The notes under the pieces are model-generated. The model worked only from the letters and a program-made list of their open reading frames with translations, was not told the DNA's origin and made no database searches. This document shows, in pieces, positions 1-9,560 of a stretch of DNA of 64,000 bases (positions are counted from its first letter, which is position 1; every line of letters starts with the position of its first letter). The stretch spans positions 992,501 through 1,056,500 of the forward strand of contig RKSN01000001.1 in NCBI GenBank assembly GCA_005518185.1, read 5' to 3'. The position numbers were made by a program, and so were the translations under genes. The stretch comes from Chakrabartia godavariana. GTDB lineage: Bacteria > Pseudomonadota > Alphaproteobacteria > Sphingomonadales > Sphingomonadaceae.

Positions 1-678
1 TTCGTCTGCGGTCTGGCGCGCAAGCACGGCATCACGACCGTCGTCGACAACGCCTTTGCAACGTCCGCGCTCCAGCGGCCGATGGATTATGGGGCAGATG
101 TCGTCGCTTATTCCGCCACCAAGATGATGGACGGTCAGGGCCGCGTCCTTGCCGGGGCAGTCGCTGCGAGCCATGAGTTCATCAATGACAAGCTGCTGCC
201 GTTCCAGCGCAATACTGGACCCAATCTGTCGCCCTTCAACGCCTGGGTCGTGCTCAAGGGGCTGGAGACGCTCGATCTGCGCATCCGGCGCCAGTCAGAA
301 AATTCGCTGATGGTTGGCCGCTTCATGGAAGGCCGCGTGAAGTCGATGCTCCATCCGGGGCTTGCCAGCCATCCGCAGCACGCGCTTGCCATGTCGCAAA
401 TGTCGGCTTGTGGGCCCATTTTCTCCTTCCTTGTCGAAGATCGCAAGCAGGCAATGGCTCTGCTGAATGCCCTGCAACTCATTGATATATCAAATAATAT
501 TGGCGACTCGCGTTCGCTGATTACTCATCCCGCGACAACGACCCACCACAGCGTGGGGCCTGAGGCGCGTGCGGCGATGGGCGTCGATGAAGGGATGCTG
601 CGCCTCAATGTCGGCCTTGAAGACCCGCAGGACCTGATTGAGGATATCGATCAGGCCTTGCGCGCGGTCGGCCTGTGA
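1..678 (+). CDS. metZ: O-succinylhomoserine sulfhydrylase, C-terminal part (5' cut by window)
   Basis: The open frame runs in from base 1 and ends with TGA at 676-678, so only about 225 C-terminal residues are present. The reading holds the PLP-enzyme signature VVAYSATKMMDGQGRV; the Lys of SATK (codon 121-123) would form the Schiff base with pyridoxal phosphate. This and the following RVLAGAV stretch fit the Cys/Met-metabolism PLP family, best MetZ, which makes homocysteine from O-succinylhomoserine and sulfide in methionine synthesis. MetB or MetC are the alternatives, but the motif wording fits alphaproteobacterial MetZ. Its stop overlaps the GTG start of apaG by four bases, so the genes are probably co-transcribed. 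Confidence 0.88.
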   Translation, partial: FVCGLARKHGITTVVDNAFATSALQRPMDYGADVVAYSATKMMDGQGRVLAGAVAASHEFINDKLLPFQRNTGPNLSPFNAWVVLKGLETLDLRIRRQSENSLMVGRFMEGRVKSMLHPGLASHPQHALAMSQMSACGPIFSFLVEDRKQAMALLNALQLIDISNNIGDSRSLITHPATTTHHSVGPEARAAMGVDEGMLRLNVGLEDPQDLIEDIDQALRAVGL

Positions 679-1076
679 TCGCCGCTCTCTTCCCTTATGT
701 GGAAGAGACGCGCGGTGTCATCGTGCGCGTGTCGGTCAATTACCTGCCCGAACAGTCGCAGCCGCAGGACGGACGCTGGTTCTGGGCCTATCACATCCGC
801 ATCGAAAACCATGGTGACATGGCGGTGCAGCTGCTGACCCGGCGCTGGGAAATACGCGATGCCAGAAATGTCCTGCATCTTGTTGAAGGTGAAGGCGTTG
901 TGGGCGAGCAGCCGGTAGTCAATCTTGGCGGGTCCTATGACTATGTCTCGGGCTGCCCGCTGACAACATCGACGGGCTCCATGGTGGGCACTTACCAGAT
1001 GATCGGTGAGGATGGCTCACGCTTTGACATCGCCATCCCCAAATTTGATCTGCGTGCGCCGGTGGTCAGCGGATGA
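675..1076 (+). CDS. apaG: ApaG domain protein (DUF525)
   Basis: A 133-residue protein, the usual length for ApaG. It shows the family core: an early V-R-V-S-V-x-Y-L strand, FWAYHIRIEN, TRRWEI and the GV-VGEQPVV / YVSGCPL block. ApaG is an Ig/fibronectin-like beta fold; in enterobacteria it is linked to cobalt/magnesium resistance and to Ap4A metabolism, but its biochemical role is not settled. The GTG start at 675 overlaps the metZ stop (GTGA) and its own stop overlaps the next ATG (ATGA), which argues for a metZ-apaG-lysR transcription unit. Confidence 0.93.
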   Translation: MIAALFPYVEETRGVIVRVSVNYLPEQSQPQDGRWFWAYHIRIENHGDMAVQLLTRRWEIRDARNVLHLVEGEGVVGEQPVVNLGGSYDYVSGCPLTTSTGSMVGTYQMIGEDGSRFDIAIPKFDLRAPVVSG

Positions 1077-1873
1077 AGCGGACGCTGCTTCCTTTGAACG
1101 GCCTGCGCGTCTTTGACGCGGCGGCCCGTCATCTGAGCTTCACGCGCGCAGCCGATGAACTGGCGGTCACGCCTGCGGCCGTCGGCCAGCAGATCCGCGC
1201 GCTTGAGGATGTGCTCGGCGTTGTCCTTTTCCGCCGGACGCCCAAGGGGCTGGAACTGACGCCTGAGGCAGAGAACGGGCTGGACGCCCTGCGGGCGGGT
1301 TTTTTGCAGTTCGAGGAATCGGTTCGTGCCATGCAGGCCGGACAGTCTTCAAAGTCACTGACCATTGCGGCACCGCGCGATTTTACAGCGAAGTGGCTCG
1401 CCCCCCGTCTGGCCGCATTTGGGCGGGCGGATCCCGAGACCCGCTTTTCAATCGTTGCCGCGGACGGCCTGCCCGAATTTACCGAGGCTAATCTCGATCT
1501 TGCGGTCATTCTGGCGGATGGGCCGGGTGGGCATGAAGGCCTGCAATTGTCCGACGGCGCCATGGTGACCGTCACGGCGCCGCAGGGCGGCGGGGAGACG
1601 ATGATCGGCTGGCCGGGCAGTCCCGGGGATGATGCGGCGACACTTCGTGTGTCCGATGCGGGCCTCGCCATCGATGCCGCCGCCAATGGCTTTGGCCGCG
1701 CGCGCGTGCCGCTTCTGCTGGCGCAGGCCGATATCGACGCGGGACGCGTGCAGGCAATCGACAATGCCGCACCGGGTGATCTGGCCTATTGGCTGGTCGC
1801 GCCGTTGCCACAGTGGCGGCAAAAGAAGGTCCGGGCGCTTGTCGAGGCGCTATCTGCCGGGATACCTGACTAG
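1073..1873 (+). CDS. LysR-family transcriptional regulator, GcvA-like
   Basis: The protein has 266 residues. The N-terminal winged helix-turn-helix (about residues 5-65) reads LNGLRVFDAAARHLSFTRAA, then AVTPAAVGQQIRALE, typical of the GcvA/AmpR branch of LysR regulators. The effector domain is somewhat short (the family usually reaches about 300 residues) and starts near residue 95 with the FTAKWLAPRL stretch. The start overlaps the apaG stop by four bases. It ends four bases into the convergent purN gene. The target genes cannot be read from the sequence; its place behind metZ makes sulfur or amino-acid metabolism a weak guess only. Confidence 0.88.
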   Translation: MKRTLLPLNGLRVFDAAARHLSFTRAADELAVTPAAVGQQIRALEDVLGVVLFRRTPKGLELTPEAENGLDALRAGFLQFEESVRAMQAGQSSKSLTIAAPRDFTAKWLAPRLAAFGRADPETRFSIVAADGLPEFTEANLDLAVILADGPGGHEGLQLSDGAMVTVTAPQGGGETMIGWPGSPGDDAATLRVSDAGLAIDAAANGFGRARVPLLLAQADIDAGRVQAIDNAAPGDLAYWLVAPLPQWRQKKVRALVEALSAGIPD

Positions 1874-2823
1874 AAATCGTCCGCGACGGCAATCGCCTTG
1901 CGCAGCTTGGGCGGTGCACAGATACGCCAGCTCTTTGCGAGCCAATCTGCCAAATGGTCCCAGTCATTGCGCCCGAGATCGAGCCGAATGCCGATCCAGC
2001 CCGAAGGCGCATAATAAGGCGGCAGGTAATAGAGGTCGTCATCCTGCTCGACGAGCATCGCCTGTTCGTCCGTGCCGCTCGTCTTGACGAACAGCGCTAT
2101 TTTCCCGTCGCCATGATGGTGTTGCGAGAAGAGCGCGAAGAACTTGCCGCCCGCAATCGCAAAACCGGGGCTGCCGTGCGAGGTCCGCTCTTCGGTTGAT
2201 GGCAGCGCAAGCGCGCGTTCGCGGAGTTGCGCGAGCAGCCATTGCGGGTCGCTTTCGCGCGTCACATAAGCGGCGAGCGCACGTGCATAGGTCTGATGTT
2301 CCGCGATCAGCACACGGGCAGCGAGGGTGTCGACCGTATCGCCTGGCAGGACCGCGACTTCGGTTTGGGCCAGCACTGGACCTTCATCCAGCCCCGCCGT
2401 CACAATATGGACGCTGCAGCCGGCGACCGTGTCGCCAGCCTCCAGCGCGCGTTCATGCGTGTCGAGGCCCTTATACTTGGGCAGGAGCGAGGGGTGGATG
2501 TTGAGCATCCGTCCGTCCCACTTGGCGACGAACTCAGGCGAGAGCAGCCGCATATAACCGGCGAGCGCCACATAATCCGCGCGGGCCTTGCGAATTTCCG
2601 TGTCGAGAATGGCGTCGAATTCGGCGCGCTTCATGCCCTTGTGGCTCTGGGCGAAGGTCGCAACGCCTTCGGCCTCAGCGAACGCAAGACCGGCGGCTTC
2701 GGGGTCATTCGCCGCGACGAGCACGATCTCAAACGGACAATCGGGCTGTTTGGCTGCATAGACGAGCGCCGCCATGTTCGAGCCGCGGCCCGAAATCAGG
2801 ACGGCAACCCGCGCCTTAGCCAT
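1870..2823 (-). CDS. purN: Phosphoribosylglycinamide formyltransferase fused to a C-terminal YjbR/MmcQ-like domain
   Basis: The ATG at 2823 starts with [13 protein letters not shown], the PurN N-terminus. Residues 1 to about 200 hold the whole formyltransferase, with the catalytic [14 protein letters not shown] block (Asn and His) and the Asp in AGLDEGPVL. It transfers the formyl group of 10-formyl-THF to GAR in purine synthesis. PurN is normally about 190-220 residues; here the frame goes on to 317. The tail (about 205-317) reads [26 protein letters not shown], then SGWIGIRL and [17 protein letters not shown], which fits the YjbR/MmcQ (CyaY-like fold) family. The start overlaps the purM stop by eight bases, so purM-purN is one operon. 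Confidence 0.93.
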   Translation of the reverse strand: MAKARVAVLISGRGSNMAALVYAAKQPDCPFEIVLVAANDPEAAGLAFAEAEGVATFAQSHKGMKRAEFDAILDTEIRKARADYVALAGYMRLLSPEFVAKWDGRMLNIHPSLLPKYKGLDTHERALEAGDTVAGCSVHIVTAGLDEGPVLAQTEVAVLPGDTVDTLAARVLIAEHQTYARALAAYVTRESDPQWLLAQLRERALALPSTEERTSHGSPGFAIAGGKFFALFSQHHHGDGKIALFVKTSGTDEQAMLVEQDDDLYYLPPYYAPSGWIGIRLDLGRNDWDHLADWLAKSWRICAPPKLRKAIAVADDF

Positions 2824-3922
2824 GGTGCGTGGCCGACCAGTCGGCCCGGGCGCTCCAGCTTTCGGACGAACCCCGCACGGTGCAGCCCTTTTCACCCCTG
2901 GTGATATGGCCGATGCGGAAGACGGTTTCTCCGGCGGCTTCCAGATCCGCCATTGCCGACGCAGCATCAGCCTCAGCCACAACGACTGCCATGCCTATCC
3001 CGCAGTTGAAGGTGCGCGCCATTTCTTCAGGCTCGATATGGCCCTGCGCCTGCAGGAAGGCCATCAGGCGCGGCTGCGGCCAGAGATCGGCATCGACATG
3101 CGCATGCAGGCCTTCGGGAAGGACACGCGGGATGTTTTCAAGGAGGCCGCCCCCGGTGATGTGCGCCATCGCATGCACCTTGCCTGCACGCACGAGCGGC
3201 AGAAGCTGCTTCACGTAAATCCGCGTCGGGGCCATCAGCGCGTCGATGAGGAGCACGTCCTGATCGAACAGGGCAGGGCGGTCGAGCTTCCATCCCTTGT
3301 CAGCCGCGAGGCGACGTACCAGCGAGAAGCCGTTGGAATGGACGCCCGAAGAGGCGAGACCAAGGATGACGTCGCCGTCGGCAACCTTGTCGGCGGTCAG
3401 CACCTGGGACCGCTCGACAGCGCCGACGCAGAAGCCCGCGAGATCATAGTCGCCATCGGCATACATGCCCGGCATTTCCGCCGTTTCACCACCGATAAGC
3501 GCGCATCCGGCCTGCTTGCAGCCTTCGGCGATGCTCGCGACGACGCGTTCCGCGACATCAGTGTCGAGCCTTCCGCTGGCATAGTAATCGAGGAAGAAGA
3601 GCGGCTCTGCCCCCTGCACGATCAGATCATTCGCGCACATGGCAACAAGATCGATGCCGACGCCGTCATGCTTGCCCGATTCGATGGCAAGCTTGAGCTT
3701 CGTGCCGACCCCGTCATTGGCGGCCACAAGCAGAGGATCGGTAAAGCCAGCAGCCTTCAGATCGAAAAACCCGCCGAACCCGCCCAAATCCGCGTCTGCG
3801 CCGGGCCGCCGCGTGGACTTGGCCAGGGGCGCAATCGCGCGGACCAGGGCGTTGCCCGCCGCGATGGAGACGCCAGCCTTGGCGTAGGTATAGGGTTCGG
3901 AGGCGTTGTGCTTGGAGTCCAT
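2816..3922 (-). CDS. purM: Phosphoribosylformylglycinamidine cyclo-ligase (AIR synthetase)
   Basis: The ATG at 3922 gives 368 residues, close to the usual 345-360. The PurM signatures are plain: [12 protein letters not shown] at the N-terminus, ATP/substrate loops with [31 protein letters not shown], and [11 protein letters not shown]. The enzyme closes FGAM to AIR with ATP, the fifth step of purine synthesis. Its TAA stop lies inside the start of purN, the classical purMN arrangement. The start was chosen because the reading [16 protein letters not shown] follows directly and longer versions run antisense to the divergent exported-protein gene. The two divergent starts are about 60 bases apart, so they share a short promoter region. 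Confidence 0.96.
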   Translation of the reverse strand: MDSKHNASEPYTYAKAGVSIAAGNALVRAIAPLAKSTRRPGADADLGGFGGFFDLKAAGFTDPLLVAANDGVGTKLKLAIESGKHDGVGIDLVAMCANDLIVQGAEPLFFLDYYASGRLDTDVAERVVASIAEGCKQAGCALIGGETAEMPGMYADGDYDLAGFCVGAVERSQVLTADKVADGDVILGLASSGVHSNGFSLVRRLAADKGWKLDRPALFDQDVLLIDALMAPTRIYVKQLLPLVRAGKVHAMAHITGGGLLENIPRVLPEGLHAHVDADLWPQPRLMAFLQAQGHIEPEEMARTFNCGIGMAVVVAEADAASAMADLEAAGETVFRIGHITRGEKGCTVRGSSESWSARADWSATHHG

Positions 3923-3982
3923 TTCTCGGCTGCTAGCGATATCGCTCTTGGAATTCCACGCCCAACTCGCCAAAAGGCGCGC

Positions 3983-5218
3983 GTGACGTTCCAGACCCGC
4001 CATCTCCGTGTCCTGCCCTTTGCGATCGCGCTGTGCGTCGGGGCCATGGGAATTGCCGTGTACGCGCAGCTTGAAGGCGGCGAACGCGGCGTTCCGCCGA
4101 TCGATAGCGCAAGCAATTTTGAGGTGAGCGGCGTCGTTGTCGACGTGGCTGCGAAGACAGCTGATGCCGCCCGGATGCGCGGCTGGCGTGAGGCGCAGCG
4201 GCTCGGCTGGAAGAAATTGTGGGAAGAAACGCACGGGCCGGGCGCGCCCGGACTGAGCGATGGCGCGCTTGATTCGATTGTGTCGGGCATTGTCGTCGAG
4301 GACGAACAGATCGGGCCGAACCGCTATATCGCGCGGCTTGGTGTCCTGTTTGATCGTGTGCGTACGTCGGAAATTCTTGGCGTGGCGGGCAATGTCCGTC
4401 GCTCCGCACCGCTGTTGGTTGTGCCCATCCAGTATAGTGGCGGACTGCCTCAGAGCTTTGAGACGCGGACGGAATGGCAAAAGGCCTGGGCCCGTTTCCG
4501 CACGGCGGACAGCGTCATCGACTATGTCCGCCCGACGGGTGGCGGGGCGGACCCGTTGCTGCTGACCGCATCGCAGACAAAGCGCCCGGGCCGCCGCTGG
4601 TGGCGGATGCTGCTCGACCAATATGGCGCAGCGGACCTCATCATCCCGCAGGTCCGGCTGGAGCGCCTCTATCCGGGCGGGCCCGTTCTCGGCCATTTCT
4701 CAGCCTTTTATGGTCCGGATTCGCGGCCGTTGGGCAATTTCACGCTGCGCGTCGGATCCAGCGCTGGCATTCCAAAATTGATGGATGAAGGCGTTCGCCG
4801 TCTTGATGCGCTGTTTGCGGCGGCGCTCGCCTCCGGCAAGCTGGCTCCCGATACCTCGCTCGTCATCGAAAAGCCGGTGGACGAGGAAGAGCTGGAGCCG
4901 ACCGCTATCACGGATGAAAGCGGCGCAACCGGCGAGCAGGCGGTGACGACCGCCGATGAGGACCGCGCAGCCGCCGCGGCGACCAAGACCTTCTCGGTCC
5001 AGTTCGATACGCCTGACGTCGCGTCGGTAACGGCAGCAGAATCGGCCGTGCGGGCGGTGCCCGGTGTCCGCTCTGCCTCCACGTCGAGCCTCGCGCTTGG
5101 CGGCGTCTCGGTCATGCGGGTGGCTTTCGACGGAGACGTGGACATGTTGCGTCTGGGTCTGTCGGCGCGCGGATACCGCGTCACGGTGGCCGGCGATACC
5201 ATTCGTATCCGGCGCTAA
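3983..5218 (+). CDS. Exported DUF2066-type protein with C-terminal HMA-like fold
   Basis: The chosen GTG at 3983 gives 411 residues with an N-terminal export signal: VTFQTRHLR, then a hydrophobic run [19 protein letters not shown]. The ATG at 4044 would cut into it. The middle part, with A[14 protein letters not shown] and later [11 protein letters not shown], resembles DUF2066, a periplasmic family of unknown role often found next to hda genes. The last about 70 residues ([20 protein letters not shown] to the end) look like a ferredoxin-like heavy-metal-associated fold without a CxxC metal motif. It is followed 17 bases later by hdaA. The function is not known. Confidence 0.75.
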   Translation: MTFQTRHLRVLPFAIALCVGAMGIAVYAQLEGGERGVPPIDSASNFEVSGVVVDVAAKTADAARMRGWREAQRLGWKKLWEETHGPGAPGLSDGALDSIVSGIVVEDEQIGPNRYIARLGVLFDRVRTSEILGVAGNVRRSAPLLVVPIQYSGGLPQSFETRTEWQKAWARFRTADSVIDYVRPTGGGADPLLLTASQTKRPGRRWWRMLLDQYGAADLIIPQVRLERLYPGGPVLGHFSAFYGPDSRPLGNFTLRVGSSAGIPKLMDEGVRRLDALFAAALASGKLAPDTSLVIEKPVDEEELEPTAITDESGATGEQAVTTADEDRAAAAATKTFSVQFDTPDVASVTAAESAVRAVPGVRSASTSSLALGGVSVMRVAFDGDVDMLRLGLSARGYRVTVAGDTIRIRR

Positions 5219-5235
5219 CGACACTGCCGGAGCAG

Positions 5236-5838
5236 ATGACCCAGATTGGCCTGCCATTTGATTGGCCCGCACAGGAAGACCAGAGCGACTTCATCGTGAC
5301 GCCGTCCAATGACGCCGCCGTGCGTCATCTTGACCGGTGGGGCGGATGGCCGGTGCGTGCGGGTTTGCTCGTTGGCCCGCGCAAGAGTGGCAAGAGCCTG
5401 CTGGGCCGCATTTTCGCCGCGCGGTCGGGCGGTGTCGTCATCGACGATGCCGAACGGAAAGCCGAAGCGGACCTGTTTCACGCCTGGAACGCCGCGCAGG
5501 AGACGCGCATCCCCTTGCTGATCATTGCAGAGCAGGCGCCGCCCGCTTGGGAAATCCGCTTGCCCGACCTCCGCTCGCGTCTGGCGGCAACCCCCATTGC
5601 CGAAATCGGCTTGCCGGACGCCCCGCTGACCGAGTCGCTGCTGGCCAAGATGCTGTCGAAGCGGGGGCTCGTCCTCCCGCCTGAGGTGGCCGCCTATGTC
5701 GCGGCGCGGCTGGAGCGCAGCTATCTGGCGATCCAGCGCGCGGCAGATGCCCTCGACGCGGCCTCCCTGTCACGCAAGCGCGGACTGACCGTACCGCTCG
5801 CGCGGGAGGCGATGATGGCGCAGGGCCTGATGGACTGA
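5236..5838 (+). CDS. hdaA: DnaA-related regulatory ATPase HdaA
   Basis: A 200-residue DnaA-like AAA+ protein without a DNA-binding domain. It opens with MTQIGLPFDW, including the short QIGLPF-type clamp-binding sequence expected near the N-terminus of Hda proteins. The Walker A motif is GPRKSGKSLL; the Walker B region is degenerate (GVVIDDAER). Hda-type proteins dock on the beta clamp and promote hydrolysis of DnaA-bound ATP, which limits re-initiation of replication. The lid region near the end (RSYLAIQRAADALDAASL) fits DnaA/Hda domain III. The context after a DUF2066 gene is usual in sphingomonads and related groups. Confidence 0.88.
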   Translation: MTQIGLPFDWPAQEDQSDFIVTPSNDAAVRHLDRWGGWPVRAGLLVGPRKSGKSLLGRIFAARSGGVVIDDAERKAEADLFHAWNAAQETRIPLLIIAEQAPPAWEIRLPDLRSRLAATPIAEIGLPDAPLTESLLAKMLSKRGLVLPPEVAAYVAARLERSYLAIQRAADALDAASLSRKRGLTVPLAREAMMAQGLMD

Positions 5839-5844
5839 GCTGCC

Positions 5845-6126
5845 TCAGCCACAGCTGAGACGCGTCACCATGTTCGTGTCATCGATCAGGATGTTCAGCC
5901 GGTCCGCGCGGTAATCCATCGTCACTGCCATGCCGGGGCGCATCCAGCGTACGGTCCTCGCGCCGGTCAGCCGCAGGGCCTCAGTTGCCAGTTCCTGCGT
6001 GGCCGGTCTACCCAGCAGGGTTTGCGCCTTTTCCACAAAGCAGGCCGGCGGCGGCTGAACCGGTTCGGGTGCCGGCATCGGCGCGCACCCGGCCAGCAAG
6101 AGGACAGGGAGCGCCCGTGTGATCAT
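5845..6126 (-). CDS. I78-family peptidase inhibitor-like lipoprotein
   Basis: A 93-residue protein beginning MITRALPVLLLAGC; LLAGC is a lipobox, so lipidation at Cys14 and anchoring in the envelope are likely. After a Pro-rich spacer come LLGRPATQELATEALRLTGA, RTVRWMRPGMAVTMDYRADR and LNILIDDTNMVTRLSCG. This is the I78 (elastase/subtilisin inhibitor) layout of a helix, a beta pair and the reactive-loop region. The start overlaps the rnd stop by four bases (ATGA), so it is probably expressed from the rnd transcript. It meets hdaA tail to tail with only six bases between. The target peptidase is unknown. Confidence 0.82.
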   Translation of the reverse strand: MITRALPVLLLAGCAPMPAPEPVQPPPACFVEKAQTLLGRPATQELATEALRLTGARTVRWMRPGMAVTMDYRADRLNILIDDTNMVTRLSCG

Positions 6127-7319
6127 CCCTCTTCGCTTTCCAGCTCTTCCCGCTCCTCGATGCGCGTGATCTTGAGCTTGCCGTTCACGACACCGAAGCC
6201 GAGCCGACCGTCGACCAGATCGAGCGCGTCCCGGCCGAATTGTTCGAAACGCCATCCTTCCAGGATGGCCAGTCCGTCACGATGCCCCGCCGCAAGAAAG
6301 TCCAGCTCGTCAGTGCGTGCGAGCAGGCGGGGGGCGACGTCGATATCACGGGCCCGGATCTTTAGGAGCAGCTTCAGCAGGTCTGAAACCAGCCCGCCTT
6401 CCTTGCCAAGCCCGGGGCGGCGATCGTCGCGCGCGGGCATTTCTGAGGCCGGAAGCGGCGTCGCATTGGCCAGCGTGTCCATCAGGCGTGCGCCGATTTC
6501 ATTCGCAGCCCAGGAGGTGGAAAGACCACGGACCTTGGAGAGATCATGCTGGCTGCGTGGCGGATGCATGGCGAGATCGGCGAGCGTCTCATCCTTCATG
6601 ATGCGCCCGCGCGGGATGTTCTTGTGCCGCGCTTCGGTTTCGCGCCAGGCCGCGAGCGCCTTCAGACGTCCCAAAGGCTCGGCCTTGCGCGTGGCGATCT
6701 TGACGCGTTTCCACATCACTTGGGGATCGGCGACATAATTGGCGGGATCGGCAATGCGCTCCATCTCATCATTGAGCCAGACGCCCCGGCCGGTCTTGCG
6801 CAGCTTTTCCAGCATCTTTGGAAAAATGACCGCCAGATGGGTCACGTCGCCAATCGCATAGTCGATCTGACGCTTGTCGAGCGGACGTCGGGCCCAGTCG
6901 GTGAACCGCGCGCCCTTGTCGAGCTGGATGCCGAGCCACGAGTCGACCAGATTGGAATAGCCGACCTGCTCCCCCTGGCCGAGCGCCATCGCCGCGATCT
7001 GGGTGTCGAACATGGGGTGCGGGGTCTTCCCCGTCAGGTTGCAGATGATTTCGATGTCCTGCCCGCCCGCGTGGACGACCTTCAGCACATCCTCATTGTT
7101 GGTCATGAGGTCGAGGAGCGGCTTCAGGTCCAGTCCGTCCGCCTTGGGATCAATCGCGGCGGCCTCATGCTCGTCCGCGACCTGGATCAGGCACAGGTCC
7201 GGCCAATAAGTGTTCTCGCGCATGAACTCGGTATCGACGGCGATGAAGGGGGATTTTTCCCAGCGGGCACACAGGTCGGCGAGTTCGTCAGTGGTGGTGA
7301 CAAGCGGATGAATCTTCAT
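6123..7319 (-). CDS. rnd: Ribonuclease D
   Basis: The ATG at 7319 (MKIHPLVTTTDEL) gives 398 residues, close to the E. coli enzyme. The DEDD exonuclease motifs are visible: Exo I FIAVDTEFMRE, Exo II VVHAGGQDIEII, and Exo III DYAIGDVTHL. An HRDC domain follows at about 215-295 (RLKALAAWRETEARHKNIPR) and a second HRDC-like part at the C-terminus. RNase D trims 3' ends of tRNA precursors and other stable RNAs. A longer reading upstream is possible, but MKIH matches the family start. It shares a transcript with the I78 inhibitor gene and is divergent from the KGG stress-protein gene. Confidence 0.94.
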   Translation of the reverse strand: MKIHPLVTTTDELADLCARWEKSPFIAVDTEFMRENTYWPDLCLIQVADEHEAAAIDPKADGLDLKPLLDLMTNNEDVLKVVHAGGQDIEIICNLTGKTPHPMFDTQIAAMALGQGEQVGYSNLVDSWLGIQLDKGARFTDWARRPLDKRQIDYAIGDVTHLAVIFPKMLEKLRKTGRGVWLNDEMERIADPANYVADPQVMWKRVKIATRKAEPLGRLKALAAWRETEARHKNIPRGRIMKDETLADLAMHPPRSQHDLSKVRGLSTSWAANEIGARLMDTLANATPLPASEMPARDDRRPGLGKEGGLVSDLLKLLLKIRARDIDVAPRLLARTDELDFLAAGHRDGLAILEGWRFEQFGRDALDLVDGRLGFGVVNGKLKITRIEEREELESEEG

Positions 7320-7422
7320 TCTGTCCGCGTAGCCGCGTTCGCGCCCGCATTCCACCCTTCGCGCATTTTCGACCAGATTTGAGCCTTACGCCCAGCGGTT
7401 TTTAACCTGCGTTGAGCCGAGC

Positions 7423-7445
7423 AACCCTTTTAAAATGAGAGGGTT
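7423..7445. promoter_or_regulatory. Small inverted repeat upstream of the KGG protein gene
   Basis: AACCCT at 7423-7428 pairs with AGGGTT at 7440-7445 across an AT-rich loop (TTTAAAATG). It lies about 60 bases before the KGG gene start, in the rnd/KGG divergent region. It could be an operator or a leader hairpin. I looked for the EcfG general-stress promoter (GGAAC, then GTT) and did not find it here. Confidence 0.3.
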
Positions 7446-7502
7446 AGGTTCTGTGCATCTGACAAAGATGCTGTTTGGTACACGCAGGATGGAGTGATGA
7501 AA

Positions 7503-7697
7503 ATGGCCAACACCCAGAACAAGCAGGGCGACACGTCGAACCGCGGCTTCGCCTCTATGGACAAACAACGCCAGCGTGAAATTGCGAGCGAAGGCGGCAA
7601 GGCCTCTGGCGGCAATTTCGCCAATGACCGTGAGCGGGCATCCGAAGCCGGGCGCAAGGGCGGCCAGTCCAGCCATGGCGGCGGCAACAACCGCTGA
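7503..7697 (+). CDS. Small KGG-motif general stress protein (YciG/Con-10-like)
   Basis: A 64-residue, very hydrophilic, Gly- and Lys-rich protein. It carries the Con-10/YciG repeats: MDKQRQREIASEGGKASGG and then SEAGRKGGQSSHGG. Members are small, intrinsically disordered and induced by stress or starvation in bacteria and fungi; the mechanism is unknown. The ATG at 7503 is preferred because GGAG at 7491-7494 lies eight bases upstream; an ATG at 7497 would be too close. A strong hairpin terminator follows at once, so the gene is monocistronic. Confidence 0.85.
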   Translation: MANTQNKQGDTSNRGFASMDKQRQREIASEGGKASGGNFANDRERASEAGRKGGQSSHGGGNNR

Positions 7698-7711
7698 CCT
7701 GACACAGGAAG

Positions 7712-7740
7712 GGAAGGGGCGCTTCGGCGCCCCTTCTTCT
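7712..7740 (+). terminator. Rho-independent-type terminator after the KGG gene
   Basis: A stem AAGGGGCGC (7714-7722) with loop TTCG and arm GCGCCCCTT (7727-7735), extended by one or two more pairs, followed by the T-rich CTTCTTG. The UUCG tetraloop makes it very stable. It separates the small stress gene from aspS. Confidence 0.8.
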
Positions 7741-7774
7741 TGACAAATCGGCGCTGTCCACGTCTAGGCGCGCC

Positions 7775-9553
7775 ATGCATATCTATCGTTCACATACCTG
7801 CGCCCAGCTCCGCAAATCCGATGTGGGATCGACTGTCCGTCTTTCGGGCTGGATCCACCGCAAGCGCGATCACGGCAACCTCCTCTTCGTCGACCTGCGC
7901 GACCATTACGGCCTGACGCAGATCGTCACCGACGTGGACTCCGAAGCCTTCAAGGTTCTGGAGAAAGCGCGCGCGGAATCGGTCGTCACGATTACCGGCG
8001 ATGTCGTCGCCCGCGCGGTGGAAACCGTGAACGCCAACCTCCCAACCGGTGAGATCGAAGTGCGCGCGCGCGAGGTAACCTTGCAGTCGGCCGCGCAGGA
8101 ACTGCCGATGCCCGTGTTTGGCGATGCGGAATATCCGGAAGACATCCGCTTGCGTTACCGCTTCCTCGATCTGCGACGCGAACGTCTGCACAACAACATC
8201 GTGCTGCGGTCGAACGTCATTTCGAGCGTGCGGCGCCGGATGATCGAACAGGGCTTTACCGAGTTCCAGACCCCGATCCTGACGGCGTCCTCGCCGGAAG
8301 GCGCGCGCGACTATCTCGTGCCGAGCCGCGTGCATCCGGGCAAGTTCTATGCGCTTCCGCAGGCACCGCAGATGTTCAAGCAGCTGCTGATGGTGGCGGG
8401 CTTTGACCGCTACTTCCAGATTGCGCCGTGCTTCCGCGATGAAGATGCCCGCGCCGACCGGTCGCCGGGCGAATTCTACCAGCTCGACTTCGAAATGAGC
8501 TTCGTCACGCAGGACGACGTTTTCAACGCGATCGAGCCGGTGCTGCACGGCCTGTTCGAAGAATTTGCAAATGGCCGTCGGGTCAGCCCGGCGCCGTTCC
8601 CGCGCATTCCCTATCGCGAAGCGATGCTGAAATACGGGTCGGACAAGCCCGATTTGCGCAACCCCATCGTCATCACCGACGTGTCTGAGCACTTCAAGAC
8701 GTCGGGTTTCGGTCTGTTTGAACGCATCGTCGGCAGCGGCGGCGTCGTGCGGGCCATTCCGGCCCCGGGCACGGCGGACAAGAGCCGCAAGTTCTTCGAT
8801 GACATGAACGACTGGGCGCGCAGCGAAGGCCATGCCGGTCTTGGCTATGTCACGCGCAAGGGCGGCGAATTTGGCGGCCCGATTGCCAAGAACCATGGCG
8901 AAGAGGGCATGAAGGCCATTTATGCGGCACTCGGCCTTGGTCCGGACGACGGCCTGTTCTTTGCCGCGGGCAATGAAGGCCAGGCCGCCAAGCTGGCCGG
9001 CGCGGCGCGCACACGCGTCGGCGATCAGCTCGGTCTTATCGATCCGAACACGTTCGAATTCTGCTGGATCGTCGATTTCCCGATGTTCGAATATGATGAA
9101 GACGCCAAGAAGGTGGACTTCTCGCACAACCCGTTCTCGATGCCGCAGGGTGAGCTGGAAGCGCTGGAGACGATGGATCCGCTCGATATCCTCGCCTACC
9201 AGTATGACATCGTCTGCAATGGCGTGGAGCTCTCCTCGGGCGCCATCCGTAACCACAAGCCGGAAATCATGTACAAGGCGTTCGAGATTGCCGGCTATTC
9301 GCAGGAAGATGTCGACACCAACTTTGCCGGCATGATCAACGCGTTCAAATTTGGCGCGCCGCCGCACGGCGGTTCGGCACCGGGCATTGACCGTATCGTC
9401 ATGCTGCTGGCGGATGAACCCAATATCCGCGAAGTCATCGTCTTCCCGATGAACCAGAAGGCCGAAGACCTGATGATGGGTGCGCCGGGTCCGGTGACGG
9501 CCAAGCAGTTGCGCGAACTTAATATCCGCATCGTGGAACAGACCAAGGGCTAA
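7775..9553 (+). CDS. aspS: Aspartyl-tRNA synthetase
   Basis: A 592-residue class II synthetase, the normal bacterial length. It starts [18 protein letters not shown], with the OB-fold anticodon domain (about 1-110, [19 protein letters not shown]). Class II motif 2 is seen as [20 protein letters not shown] and motif 3 as [14 protein letters not shown]. The bacterial GAD insertion lies between, roughly residues 290-400. It charges tRNA-Asp; alphaproteobacteria often use a non-discriminating form that also charges tRNA-Asn when asparaginyl-tRNA synthetase is missing, which cannot be judged here. It stands between two hairpins as a single gene. Confidence 0.98.
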   Translation: MHIYRSHTCAQLRKSDVGSTVRLSGWIHRKRDHGNLLFVDLRDHYGLTQIVTDVDSEAFKVLEKARAESVVTITGDVVARAVETVNANLPTGEIEVRAREVTLQSAAQELPMPVFGDAEYPEDIRLRYRFLDLRRERLHNNIVLRSNVISSVRRRMIEQGFTEFQTPILTASSPEGARDYLVPSRVHPGKFYALPQAPQMFKQLLMVAGFDRYFQIAPCFRDEDARADRSPGEFYQLDFEMSFVTQDDVFNAIEPVLHGLFEEFANGRRVSPAPFPRIPYREAMLKYGSDKPDLRNPIVITDVSEHFKTSGFGLFERIVGSGGVVRAIPAPGTADKSRKFFDDMNDWARSEGHAGLGYVTRKGGEFGGPIAKNHGEEGMKAIYAALGLGPDDGLFFAAGNEGQAAKLAGAARTRVGDQLGLIDPNTFEFCWIVDFPMFEYDEDAKKVDFSHNPFSMPQGELEALETMDPLDILAYQYDIVCNGVELSSGAIRNHKPEIMYKAFEIAGYSQEDVDTNFAGMINAFKFGAPPHGGSAPGIDRIVMLLADEPNIREVIVFPMNQKAEDLMMGAPGPVTAKQLRELNIRIVEQTKG

Positions 9554-9560
9554 CCGGATC

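Noticed and set aside
2774-3982. In-frame N-terminal extension of the DUF2066-type gene, giving 814 residues
   Set aside because: The extension is antisense to purM, has no domain, and would place the export signal in the middle of the protein.
7320-7500. EcfG-type general stress promoter before the KGG gene
   Set aside because: No GGAAC element at a suitable distance from a GTT was found on the plus strand.
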